From positions 4,402,001-4,466,000 of the forward strand of contig NZ_CP051204.2 of assembly GCF_012516375.2 (NCBI RefSeq): 64,000 nt of DNA, given 5' to 3'. Each line of letters starts with the position of its first letter. Within the stretch, counting starts at the first letter, position 1. The notes under the pieces were generated by a model, which saw only the letters and a list, made by a program, of their open reading frames with translations, was not told where the DNA came from and made no database searches. The translations under genes and the position numbers were made by a program. The stretch comes from Chitinophaga oryzae (GTDB lineage: Bacteria > Bacteroidota > Bacteroidia > Chitinophagales > Chitinophagaceae). Below are positions 42,701 through 53,600 of the stretch, one piece after another.

Positions 42701-44624
42701 GCACCAGGCTTATTTTCGCGTCGTCAAGGATATACTGTTGTCTTTCTTCAGGAAATGACGGGTCTATGGGAACGTAGGCCCCTCCTGCTTTCAGGATGCC
42801 CAGGATAGCGATGATCGTATGGGCCGTTTTGTTCATCAGCAATCCTACCGCCACCTCCCTGCCGATACCTTTTTCTTTCTGCAGGAAGTGCGCAAGCCGG
42901 TTGGCCCTTTCATTCAGCTCTTCGTAGGTCAGCGGCAGCTCCCCGTCGTCCACCGCAATGCGCGCCGGCGTTTGGACTGCCTGCTTTTCAAAAAGAGATA
43001 CGATCGTTTCCGTTTCCGGATACCTGACCTGTGTTTTGTTCAGCGATACCAGCAGCGCTTCCTTTTCATCCGGCAGCAGGTAATCCAGCAGGGCCACTTC
43101 CGCAGCCGGTTGCGCTATCGCCGCTGCCAACAATTGTTCCAGGTGGCGGCACAATACATCTATATTGCGCCGGCTGAAAATATCCGTGTTGTAGGTTAAT
43201 GACAGCGAAACATTGTCTCCCGCCATCGTGAAATTAAACAGCAGGTCATATTCGCTGATATCGCCTTCCGCTTTCTCCATCGTTTTTACCTGTAAGCCAT
43301 CGAGCGATGTAATACCCTCACCGGCGCCCGCCTGTTCATTGATCTGTGACACGACCAGTACATCGAAGAGCGGCGACCGGCTCATATCTCTGTCCAGCGG
43401 TAGCTTGTCCAGCAGCATATCCAGCGGATACAGCTGATGATCGTAGGCGGCGGTGAGCACCTGCCGCTGCCGGCGTACCAGTTCCCTGAACGTATCCGAG
43501 CCACTGAAGCGGGTCCTAAGCGCCAGCGTATTCAGGTACAGCCCTATCTGGTTTTCCAGTTCCGTAAAATCCCTGCCGGCTACCGGCAGGCCCATAATAA
43601 TATCTTCCTGACCGGTATACCGGTGAAAAAGCGCGTTGATGCCTGCCAGAAGGCCTGTAAACAGGGTGGCGCCTTCTTCCCGGCACAATTTGTTTAATCC
43701 AGCTGTGAGCGACGGTGAAAAGCGTATGAACACGCTGGCGCCGTTGCTGGTTTTAACAGCAGGCCGTATGTTATCTGCCGGCAGGTCCAACACCGGCAGG
43801 TCTCCGGACAACTGCGTCAGCCAGTAGGTTTCCGCTTTTTTCAGATCGTTTTGCAGCTGTGTTTCCAGCCACGCCGTATAGTCTTTGTACTGGAAAGCCA
43901 GTTCCGGCAGACGGGGCTGCTGCCCTTGCCTGAAAAGGTTATAGGCGATGATCACCTCTTTGGCCAGTACTTCCATAGACCATCCGTCGCTGATGATATG
44001 GAACATGGAGTAGAAGAACGCATGAAGCCCGTCGTGTACCTTCACCAGTTTTACCCGTAGTGGCGGCGACTTCCGTAAATCAAACGGTGTATTCTGCTCT
44101 TTCTCCGCCATGGTTCTCAGTATCTCCTGCGGAGCAGACCTGGCGCTGATATCTATGTATTCCATTACCGCCGGTATTTCTTCCGGCGCCAGGATATGCT
44201 GCCGCACTTCGCCGTCTTCCTGCTCTCTGAAGCAGGTGCGAAGGCTTTCATGACGACTGATCACGTAGCGTAACGCCTGCTCCAGCACCGGCGCCTCGAG
44301 AGGACCTTCCAACACCAGGGAGCGGCACATGTTGTACACCAATCCTCCTTCTCCTGATTGATTCAGCGCCCAGAAACGTTTCTGGGCACGGCTCATGGGA
44401 TAATGCCCGCCGGGAGCTACCACAGGGATGTTCAACGCCTGGGAGGAGCCTTCCGCCATTTTGAAAAATGCGATAATCGCCTCCTTTTGTTCCCGGATCT
44501 GCTGTTTCAGTTCTTCCGTCAGCACATTACTTCCTTTTGGAGCCGCGACTTTGAGATTGCCCTCTGTTACTTCCAGCGTTATCTGCTGTTCTTTTAATGC
44601 GATAATAAAATCCGCTATTCTCAT
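36762..44624 (-). CDS. NRPS: docking-C-A(Thr)-T-C-C-A(Asn)-T, with tandem condensation domains
   Basis: 2620 residues. A TubC-like docking domain (~1-50) precedes C1; its motif is F-H-I-I-S-D-G-W-S (~207), the first His replaced but the catalytic second His kept. A1 (~563-1000) has pocket D-F-W-N-I-G-M-V-H, i.e. Thr. T1 (GGHSL, ~1075) is followed by C2 (HHLVCDGWS, ~1268) and, without A or T between, a second C-like domain (~1594-2030) whose motif is HHLISDVTS, lacking the Gly. A2 (~2050-2480) has pocket D-L-T-K-I-G-E-V-G, i.e. Asn. T2 (GGHSLKAMQ, ~2555) ends the protein. No E domain. It overlaps the preceding NRPS by 4 bases. Confidence 0.9.
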   Translation of the reverse strand: MRIADFIIALKEQQITLEVTEGNLKVAAPKGSNVLTEELKQQIREQKEAIIAFFKMAEGSSQALNIPVVAPGGHYPMSRAQKRFWALNQSGEGGLVYNMCRSLVLEGPLEAPVLEQALRYVISRHESLRTCFREQEDGEVRQHILAPEEIPAVMEYIDISARSAPQEILRTMAEKEQNTPFDLRKSPPLRVKLVKVHDGLHAFFYSMFHIISDGWSMEVLAKEVIIAYNLFRQGQQPRLPELAFQYKDYTAWLETQLQNDLKKAETYWLTQLSGDLPVLDLPADNIRPAVKTSNGASVFIRFSPSLTAGLNKLCREEGATLFTGLLAGINALFHRYTGQEDIIMGLPVAGRDFTELENQIGLYLNTLALRTRFSGSDTFRELVRRQRQVLTAAYDHQLYPLDMLLDKLPLDRDMSRSPLFDVLVVSQINEQAGAGEGITSLDGLQVKTMEKAEGDISEYDLLFNFTMAGDNVSLSLTYNTDIFSRRNIDVLCRHLEQLLAAAIAQPAAEVALLDYLLPDEKEALLVSLNKTQVRYPETETIVSLFEKQAVQTPARIAVDDGELPLTYEELNERANRLAHFLQKEKGIGREVAVGLLMNKTAHTIIAILGILKAGGAYVPIDPSFPEERQQYILDDAKISLVLSDGHTCATPAECIDITAIGFDAYPDINPPAVATASGLAYVIYTSGTTGQPKGVMITHRNVVRLFFHEESLFAFTENDVWTMLHSYNFDFSVWEMYGALFYGGRLIVVPTEVARDSYRCWQLIREKGVTILNQTPSAFYQLMHVAMEDEYEIKALRCVIFGGEALLPARLAAWKHAYPGVKLINMYGITETTVHTTYKEITIAETSMPASNIGVPIPTVGVYILDARQQLMPVGVPGELCVCGAGLARGYMNNPVLTQEKFIPDPFSPGGLLYRSGDIGRWLPDGNIEYIGRKDHQVKVRGYRIETGEVETALLRHEKVKSALVIAQPEPGGNSHALVAYITAEETLDGRILKQYLSGILPEYMVPAWFVQLEAFPLTANGKTDRKALPDPVKAGLSGNDNYIAPQTTAEKQLAKIWEEVLGREGIGVLDNFFELGGHSLAAMQVISRVHRGMKVQIGLKHFFEHPVLQSLAAWIAGSSRSEQEDIVPAPPAAAYDLSFAQRSIWMLSQFEERKVAYNISSVLQFDGDLDIRAFESCLDLLVVRHESLRTTFLETGGTPMQKIHPAIPGWLGAIYADLRTEPEQEKAVDLIKKQEVGKSFDLVRGPLVSVRLLHLEDQRFMLMFTIHHLVCDGWSLNLLMEETAVLYNACRLKQQSPLPPLRLQYKDYACWEKKQLESSRLSEARAFWLRHFEGGIKPVSLHGGKSVSASRNFKGASHTFRLEAHLKQGLESLARKYNVTLYPLMLCVFNVFLSRISKEEDITVLCASAGREHTDLENILGVFVKTFGIRNFPEGDKPFADFLSEVMKRYLDVVHYNYYPFEHLLNDLEKVQQSRNIGNVYFQIDNFSSFETRQPKQGMEGVNISPVFNGADTSKADLMLYITQNPEDWYVTFEFKTDLFTAGKINLWAAWLRRLIAGIIAAPQQPIGAYQLSDGHDPELFALMEASTDDISLLYPLSARQEDFYLNCKILPRETAHRVIFYAVEEYLDVRLWKEAIGVVNEIYPILTTRLAEQEGEVYQGLRKHLTLNTEEIDLSALQLREEDLKDRLGAYVTLDHGLDKELVKYFLIKINDRCYVNLISIHHLISDVTSSVLFFRMFEKVYGKRREEIPAELFNQYQYHDYVANNPRQFDTTAITEYWKLKLRDVEPVPVNVYDEVPEESMEETLVLPAEHMAGISRFCVEHHISEALYFRALYSLMVRLYAVPQGQFIINDITHGRDALTKETFGCFTAILPLVYDASAFAGSVAEYLMYLRHQKKEIAGRQFITVFQLNRLISTSGLKFYYNYQTLYTIKEGSDKLVKVLAYFAKDEVQFSIRNTAAGQTLILNYNKAYFRANGFLDRLMMVSEQFLSGVGTLSDINMLLPAEQALLNPVRPVAAAAAWMPVSRLIARQAQLTPDAIALSCDGRNRSYGEMERQATALAAWLLQQPVAPGDLLAVMTDRSAEMVIALLAVLKSGAAYVPIDPAYPAERIAHICSDAAVKVILTTSMLLADIPPAFNGGVFALDIQLEGLPDADASLLPDVAPDDTAYVIYTSGSTGKPKGCLVSHHNLHNYISWANDYYWQDAGAGNWGLCTSIAFDLTVTAIYTALTRGRTLYLATGDQMPALIQACFTTPDIDTLKLTPSHIALAGTLAIDTTAVSTVICGGEQLMPEHVDILLRMNPGMKIYNEYGPTETTVGCTVKKITAADRDISVGKPVAHTEILIMNEDKRLVPPGMPGEIYIAGAGVAKGYLNNSALTAEKFMPHPWMQGQRMYRTGDTGRWLPDGNLLYTGRKDRQVKIRGYRIELDEIETVLLEHPGVTAATVLAMPEKDGGAYLAAFYVAEESLPADVLRGFLTGRLPDYMLPSAYAQLEQMPLTVHGKVDHKQLPVFLEASLAGRREYVAPTGDTEEKLAVIWEEVLGQERVSATDSFFEIGGHSLKAMQVVSRIHKEFDVEMELGQLFEMPVLSTLAAYIHQETWLRNAPDESAGAFKEIKI

Positions 44625-47600
44625 AAGATTATTTCTTCTTTTTCAATGTGCTGTACATCGGCCGTCTGTAAGGCATTGACTTTTTCTATATCGTCAATCA
44701 GCAGGGCCAGTTCCTTGATAGTCTGGGCGTTGAAAATATCGGCGATGCCGATTTTTATGGCGAAGCGGCTCCTGATCATATTCAGCAGCTTCATGCCGCT
44801 CAGGCTTTGTCCGCCGAGGGTGAAAAAGTTGTCCGTCACGCTGACAGGGCTGACTTCCAGTACTGTCTCCCAGATAGCCTGCAGTTTTTCTTCCGTGGGC
44901 GTAGTGGGGCCTGCATATTCATTTTCCACCGGTGTTTGCGTCAGCAGCCGTTCTTTTACCCGCTTCCTGTCTGTTTTACCATTGGGCGTCAGTGGTAGTT
45001 CAGGCAACGTAACGAACCGCCATGGCATCATGTACGGGGGCAGCTGCTTTCCTAACAACGCCCGGAGCTGTCCGGTATCCGGCGCGTTATCCGCTACCAG
45101 GCAGGCCACAAGGCCCGCATCTCCCTTTGGTGAATTTTCCACCAGCACCACCGCTTCGCGGATACCCGGAATACCCGTCAGCACAGCTTCAATTTCCCCG
45201 GGCTCGATGCGGTGGCCGCGTACTTTCACCTGGTCGTCCAGGCGGCCCAGGCATTCCAGGCGGCCGTCCGGCAGCCAGCGCGCCAGGTCGCCTGTCCGGT
45301 ACAAACGTCCGCCCGCCACAAACGGGTCTTCCACGAACCGTTCTGCCGTCAGCGCCTCCCGGTGCAGATAACCGGGGGTCACCCCTTCGCCGCCAATGTA
45401 CAGCTCTCCGGCTACGCCAACGGGCAACAGCTGCATATGACTGTTGAGCACGTACACCCGCGTATTCAGCACCGGACGGCCGATGCTCACCTGCCCGTCC
45501 AGCGCCGCAGGCGGGCACACACACGACCAGATCGTCGTTTCCGTAGGGCCGTACATGTTATATACAGACATATTGTAATGGCTGCGCAACTGCGCCAGCA
45601 AAGGCGCCGGCAAAGGCTCCCCGCCCAGCAGCAGCGCACGCAGCGAGCCCAGTACTTTCGCTGAACTGCCCTCTTCTTCGAGCAGGCGCAGCAGCGACGG
45701 CGTGGACTGCATCATTGTGATCGGCCGGTGCGCCGCAAGGCCGGTGGCCTTAAACTCCTGCCGCAGCAGGTCCAGCTCCTCCAACCCTTGCAGCACTTTA
45801 TCTTCCGCAATGCCAAAGTCTACCAGGCAGGCCACCTCGTTAACGCCGATGTGGCGCAGACGGCTGACCAGCTGGCGACAGCCGGCACGCGTGCCGATAA
45901 GCGCGCTGCCTCCCGCGTAACGCCGGTAGCTGTTGCGCAGGATCTTCTCTTTCAGTTCTTCGTTGATATCTTCTTCTTTCAGCCCGGATTCTTCCAGCAT
46001 GATGCGGCTGAGGCCTATGGAGCTTTTCAGGTAGCTGATAAAGGGCGCCTCTGCTGCTGCCAGCACCGCTTCCTCGTCCGTTCCCAGGTAAGCATGTAAC
46101 ATCACCGTAACGGTGCCCGGGCCCTCATGGCCATGCTGACGGCGGCTTTCACGGTATATCCTGATTTTGCCGGCCAGCTCCTCCAGGTCCTGCCCCAGCA
46201 GGTGTGTGAGCACATGAGCGCCGATAGCGCCCGCGCTTCTGAACGACTCTTCGCTGCCCGCAGCCGTTACCCACACAGGCAGCGTTGCCTGCACCGGGCG
46301 GGGATATACCTGCAGCGATACTTCCTGCCCGAAGCCATTGGTACGGGTGATGCTGCCTCCTTCCCAGAGGCGGCGCACTTCGGCTATCTGCTCGTACATC
46401 CGCTGGTGGCGCGATGCATAAGGGGTAGACGACAAAACAAAATCGTTCGCGTTCCAGCCGGGGGCAAACGACAGCCCTACCCGGCCGCCGGACAGGTTGT
46501 CCACCACCGCCCATTCCTCCGCGATGCGCACCGTATCGTGCAGCGGCGCTACCACGCTGCCGCTGCGGATCTCCAGCCGGCGGGTGCTTACCGCCAACGC
46601 CGCCCCGATAACAGACGGATTGGGATACAAGCCGCCAAACTCATGAAAATGACGCTCCGGCGTCCATACCGCCCGGAACCCATGCTCGTCCGCATAGCGC
46701 ACGGAAGACTGCAGAAGATCGTATTTATTGGCACTGCCATGATCGTAGCTGGAGAAGAAAAACAGGCTGAAGTCCACTGTGGCCGGTGCTTCCTCCGTAT
46801 AACGGTCAAGGTTGCCCGGGATACGGTCCGACGGATGTATCACCACCTGTACCCCGCGGCAGAGGGTCCACAACAGCTCCAGCACGGAGATATCGAAGGA
46901 AGTGCTGGTCATCGCCAGCAGGCAGTCATCCGCCTGCAAAGGCACTTCCCGGTCCATGGCCGAAAAGAAGTTGACCACATTGCGGTGGTTTACCATCACC
47001 CCTTTCGGACGGCCCGTAGAACCGGAGGTATAGATCACGTAACACAAGTCTTCCGGCAACACGGTGTACGGCGTGTAACCGGCACCGTTATCCTCCTTCA
47101 CAGCTGTCTCCAATTGCAGTATGGCGCCGTCATAGCCTGCCGGCAGCGCTGTTCCCTCACCGGCCACCAGCACGCGGGCGCCGCAGTCTTCCAGTACGTA
47201 GCTGATACGCTCCGCAGGATAAGCCGGGTCCAATGGCACATAGGCCGCCCCGGCTTTGAGGATGCCTAACATCCCCGCCATCAGGTGAACGGAACGTTCC
47301 GTCATCAGCGCTACCAACGCTCCCGGTTGTACGTGCAGCTGTTCCGTCAGCAGCCGCGCCACCCGGTCGGACTGTTCATCCAGTTCCCGGTAAGTCAACG
47401 CGCCGGCTTCAAAAACAACGGCCGTCTCTTCCGGCCGCAGCGATGCCTGCCGGCGGAACAGGCTGACAATGCTTTCTGTCTTCGGAAAATCATTGGTCGT
47501 ATTGTTAAAGGCAGACAGTTGCTGCATTTTTTCTGCTGATGTTAAATAGTCCAGCATGCCCAGTGCGTGCTCCGGATGTCCGGCGGCAAATACCAGCAAC

Positions 47601-50600
47601 AGTTCCAGATGCGTCAGCAGGTTGCGGGCAAAGGAGGCGCTGTAAATGTCTGTATTGTAGTTCAGCAACACCTCCACCGAATCGCCCGTCTCCATAAAAG
47701 AAAATTCGAGATCAAACTGGCTCGTCACTCTTTGCATGCCTTCCGGCTGCCGCCATTGTAATCCTGACATGCCACCTGTGTTACCATTGCCAGCAACGGA
47801 CGACTGGTTCTGCATAATCACCAGTACGTCGAACAGGGGTGAACGGCTGGTATTGCGTTCCAGCTGTAACTGGTTTACCAGCAGGTCAAAGGGATATACC
47901 TGGTGCTGATAGGCAGCCAGCAGCACTTCCCTTTCCTGTTTCAGCAGTGCCCGGAAAGTGTCTGTTGCCGCGAAACGGGTACGAAGTGGCAGCGTATTAA
48001 GATATAATCCGATCTGGTTTTCCAGCTCTTTGAGATCTCTTCCTGCAATCGGGCTGCCGATGATAATATCTTCCTGACCGGTATAGTGATGAAACAATGC
48101 TTTTAATCCGGCCAGCAGGCCCATAAAGAGGGAGGCTTCTTCTTCACGGCACAGTTGCAGTAACGCATGTACCGTCGTCGCGGGCAGCATGCTGCCGATC
48201 GTAGCACCGTGATGGGTTTTCACCGACGGGCGGCGTTTCTCCGCAGGCAGGTCCAGCACAGGTATGGGGCCGGACAGCTGCTCCAGCCAGTAAGCGCGAT
48301 GTTTCTCCAGGTGGCTGTCGTTGTTACCGGAGGCCTGCCATACTGCAAAATCTTTGTATTGGATAGGCAATGCAGGTAACACCGGGCTGGTGCCCTCTTT
48401 CAGCGCGTTATAGACGGTAGTCATCTCCTTTATCAACACCTGCAGTGACCACCCGTCGCTGATGATGTGATGCATGGTATAAAGCAACGCATGTGCAGCA
48501 TCATGCAGTTTCACCACTTTGATGCGGAGCAAAGGGCCTTGCCGGAGATCAAAGGGAGCCTGTTGCGCTTCGACAAACATCTGCTGCAGCCTTTCCATGA
48601 TGTCTTTTTCATAGCTGATATCTTCATAAACCATATCTGCAGGCTGCTCACCGGCGTCCAGGATGTATTGGCGGATATTGCCGGCGGCGTCTTCCCGGAA
48701 AACGGTCCGCAGGCTCTCGTGGCGGCGCCATAACACCTCAATGGCCTCTTCGAGCAGCGTTTTGCTCAGCGGGCCTTCCAGGACACAGACGCCGGGAACA
48801 TTATAAGCCGCCGATGCCTCTTCAAACTGGCTCAGTATCCAAAAACGTTGTTGTGCATGGCTGAGCGGGTAGCTCTCCTGCAAAGGCGCTTTGGGTATCT
48901 CAATGATGCTGCGCGGCGCTGCCACCCCGAGGAAAGCGGCCTGTTCATGCAGCACGGGGTAAGTGAACAGATCGTTCAGCTCCACTTCCAGCTGAAACAA
49001 GCTACGGATACGGCTCAACAGCTGCATCGCTTTCAGGCTATGTCCGCCCAGCAGGAAAAAGTGATCGTTTCTTCCTACCTGTTCTCTTCCCAATACCTCC
49101 TGCCACAGGGAGGCCAATTGTATTTCCAGCGTACCTGCCGGCGCCACGAACTGCTCCCCGGGTTTATCTGCCGCCAGCGGGTCGGGCAGCGCTTTACGGT
49201 CTACCTTTCCGTTATGGGTCAGCGGTAGCGCCGCCAACTGCATAAACACGGCCGGCACCATATATTCCGGCAGCCGCGCCGCCATGAAGCTGGTCAGCGC
49301 CTCCCGATCGGCCATTGCCGGGGCAACGATAAACGCGGCCAGGTAGCTGCCCTCTCCGGTTGGCTCTTTCCTCATTTGCACCACTGCGTGGGTGATACCC
49401 GGGTATTGCAGCAGTGTTTGTTCTATCTCTTCCAGCTCAATACGATAGCCTCTTATTTTTACCTGTTGGTCGTTCCTTCCCAAAAAGAGCAGATTGCCCT
49501 CCGCATCCCACCGGCCAATATCACCGGTGCGATACAACCGTTCATTTTTCCGGTAAGGATTTTCGATGAACCTGCTGGCTGTCAGCCCGCTGTTATGAAG
49601 ATAGCCAAGCGCCAGGCCCTCGCCACCGATACATATTTCGCCCGGTATGCCGGCCGGAAGCAGCTGCCCGCGGTCGTCCAGGATGAAGATCCGGTTATTG
49701 GCGATCGGCTTGCCTATCGGAACTCCCGCCGGCAGAGGCATCGCCGGGTCTACTTTATAGATGGTGGCGCAGACAGAATTTTCCGTAGGCCCGTAAGCGT
49801 TATAGTAGTTTAGTTTTTTACTGAAGCGGAGCGCTGTAGCCTTATCCGCTTCCTGCCCTGCTGTGATCAGTACCCGCAGCCCGGACAGCTCCTCTTCATT
49901 AAAGAGTTGCAGGTAAGCGGGAGGCAGAGTGATCACGGTGATCTGATGTTGCTGCAGGTATTGTATGAACAGTTCGCGTTCGCGCAATACCGTTTCGCTG
50001 ATCATCACCAGTGAAGCGCCGGAGAAAAACGCCATAAAACATTCCGATACAGATGCATCGAAAGACAGTGAAGCAAATTGCAGCACCTTATCATCCGGCC
50101 GTATCTCAAACTGGCGCACCTGGTCCAATGACATATTTACCACGCCGCTATGCGCTACCATCACGCCTTTAGGCTGCCCGGTACTACCGGAAGTGTAGAT
50201 CACATAGGCCAGAGAAGACGGATCTGCCAGTCCTTCAGGGTTATCAACGCTTTCGTTCAGGCTTTCCAGTTGTACATCCAATGCAAACAAGGCGCCGGTA
50301 TAATAATCGATCATTTCAAACAGGCGATCGGAGAACGTAAGCACCAGTTTAGGAGCGGCGTCTTCCAGCATGAAGCGGATGCGCTCCTGTGGATAAGACG
50401 GATCTACCGGCACATAGGCAGCTCCTGCTTTCAGTACCGCGAGTATCCCGATGATGACCAGCTCTGAACGGTCTGCAATAATAGCAACAAGGTCGCCGGG
50501 AAGGATAGCATAGGTATTACGCAGATAGTGAGCCAGCTGATTGGAGCGTTCATTCAGTTCGCGGTAGGTCAGCTGCCGGCCGCCCTGTATGAGCGCCGGC

Positions 50601-53600
50601 CTGTCCGGCGTCTGCGCCGCCTGTTGCTCAAACCGTTGATGCAACGTCTGTTTTTCGCCGAAAGAAAAAGCCGTATCGTTGAAAGTATTTAACAGCAGCT
50701 GCTGTTCAGCTGCTGACAGGTACGTTATACTGTCGATCGCCTCCTGCGGACGAAGCGTCACCTCGTGCAACAGCTGCAGATAATGCGCACAAAGTGCGTT
50801 GACATTGCGCTCGCTGTAAATGTCGGTATTATAGGTAAGTGAGAGGTCCCATCCGCCCGGTGCTTCCACGAAACTGAAAAGCAGGTCGAACTGACTTCTT
50901 TCCTGTTTCATTTCATCCGCCTCTCTTCGGGAAAGCCCATCCAAACCCACTGTCTTGTCGTATACATTCGTAGACACCTGGTTCTGCATCCCCACCATGA
51001 TATCGAACAGTGGCAGGCGGCTCCTGTCCCTGGGCAGCGGCAGTTTTTCTATCAGCATATCGAAGGGATAGGACTGGTGTGCATAGGCATCCAGCAACAC
51101 CTGTTTTTCTTTTGCCAGCAGGCTGGCAAAAGTGTCTTTTCCGCTAAAGCGGGTACGTAAAGCCAGGCTGTTGACATACAGGCCTATCTGGTCTTCCAGG
51201 TCCTGATGTTCCCTGCCAGCCACAGGGCTGCCAACGATGATATCTTCCTGGCCGGTATAGCGGTAAAAAAGCGCTTTCAGCGCGGCGAGCAGCCCCATAA
51301 AAAGCGTAGCGCCTTCTTTATGGCAAAGGGCTGTCAAAGCGCCCATCACCGAAGGCGGCAGGCTCACCGTGACACTGCTGCCGGGGTGTGTTTTGATCGC
51401 CGGGCGACGTTTATCTGCCGGCAGGTCCAGCACAGGTAGCTCACCAGACAACTGTTCCAGCCAATAGCGTTCGTGCGCGCGGAAAGCGGCTGTATCTTTT
51501 CCGGACGACTGCCATGCGGCATAGTCCCGGTACTGCAGTGGCAGCGGCGCCAGCACGGGTTCGCTGCCCTCACGAAAATGATTATACGCTGTAATTACGT
51601 CCCTGGACAGCACTTCCATCGACCAGCCATCACTGATAATATGATGCATGGTATAAAACAACGCAAATTGCTGTTCCGATACTTTCACCACTTTCGTCCT
51701 TATCAGTGGCCCCTGGCCCAGGTCGAACCTGGTATGCTGCTCTGCGGAGAATATTTCCCGCAGCACTGCGGCAGTATCCGGCTGGTCACTGATGTCAACA
51801 AAGAGCGGCGCCCATGTCAGTTTGTCTACCGGCAGCACATACTGGCGCACCTCCCCCGAAGCATCCTCCCTGAACACTGTCCGCAGGCTTTCGTGCCTGC
51901 CGGCGACATATCGCAGCACTTTCTCCAGCAATGATGGCACCAATACACCGTCAAACAAAAGGAAGCCGGTAACGTTATAGGCGGCAGAACCGTCGCTGAA
52001 CTGACTTAGTATCCAGAGCCTGCGCTGCGCGTGACTAAGCGGATAACTTTCCTGGTCGGCCACCCGCGGTATAGCGGCAAACGCCTGACCGGAAGCCTGT
52101 TCCAGGTATGCCGCCTGCGAGGCAACATCCGGATAGGTAAAAATATCTGCCAGCAGGATCTTTGCTTCAAACACCTGTTTTATCCTGCTCACCAGCTGAA
52201 TGGCTTTCAGGCTGTGACCGCCCGCTTCAAAGAAGTTATCATAGATACCAATCCTTGTCTGGCCCAATACCTCTTCCCATATCTTCACCAAACGCTCTTC
52301 CGTTTCCGTACCTGCCGGCGCATAGGCTGCGCTGCGGCTGGCATCACCGGCGCCCGGTACAGGCAGCGCCTGGCGGTCTATCTTGCCATTGCCGGTTAAC
52401 GGCAGCTGCGGCAGGCTGATGTAATAGCCGGGCAGCATATAGTCCGGCAATAAGCCCGACAGGTAGCTCCGCACTGCGGACGGCGGGCATGGCTTGTCTG
52501 TGACCAGGTACGCGGCCAGGTATCTGCTTCCTGTACCATCTTCACGGGCCATCACTACCGCTTCGCGGATGTCTTCATGGCTGAGCAGGGCACGTTCTAT
52601 TTCGCCCGTCTCAATGCGGAAGCCGCGTATCTTCACCTGTGTGTCGCGGCGGCCCATAAACACCACCTCTCCGCTTTCATTCCACCGGCCAAGATCTCCG
52701 CTGCAGTAGATGCGGCCTCCCGGCACAAACGGATCGGGCACAAACTTCTCCGATGTGAGCTCCGGTTGCCCAAAATAACCTGCGGACACGCCGGCGCCAC
52801 CGATACAGATTTCCCCCATAACGCCCGCCGGTAACAGTTGGTGATCTTTGTCCAGTATATAGATGGTGCTGCCGGGCAATGGCCGTCCTATGCACGCTCC
52901 GCTGGCAGGCAGCACGCCGGCGCCGATATTGTAGCTTACCGCCGTGCAGAAGATAGTGCCTTCCGTGGGACCATAGGTAACCACGATTTCCGCTTTCCTG
53001 AAGATGGACGACAGCTTCTGCAGCAAAGTATCGGGGATGGTATCGCCACCGATAAATATTTTTTCTATATGGTCAAACGTTCCCGTCAACCCGTTGTCCA
53101 GTATATGATCGGCTACCAGGTTGTACACACCGGGCACCGTATCGATCATCGTTGCCTGTTGCAGCAATGCCGTGAAAGCAGGCAGATCATCTATCACCTG
53201 TCTGTCGGCGATCAGGCTGGCGCCTCCGCTCAGCAAGGGCGTCAGCAACTGGAACAGGGAGATATCGAAGCTCGGGGAGGCCACGAACGGAAACACCGTA
53301 CCGGGGCCGCTTCCAAACTGCTGCACTGCGGCAAAGAAATGCGCCGCATTGCCATGCGTTACCTGCACTCCTTTAGGTGCTCCGGTACTGCCCGAGGTAT
53401 AGATCATATAAGCAATGTCCGGCAAGCGGGTGGTACGGACCGGATCAGTGACATCACCGGCTTCCGTTTGCGCCGCCGGCAACGGCACCGCCACTGCACC
53501 GGTAGCGCCTGGCAACTGAACATCTTTTCCCGTCAACACCAGTCGTATACCCGCATCCGTTAGCATATGTACAATTCGTTCTTCCGGGTAGCCGGCATCC

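Noticed and set aside
46127..47269. 380-codon plus-strand open frame opposite the Gly adenylation/monooxygenase region
   Set aside because: It is antisense to a strongly supported NRPS frame, has no recognisable domain, and its composition (rich in R, H, Q, A) is that of a shadow frame in GC-rich coding DNA. Many similar plus-strand frames lie across 28000-64000 and were left out for the same reason.
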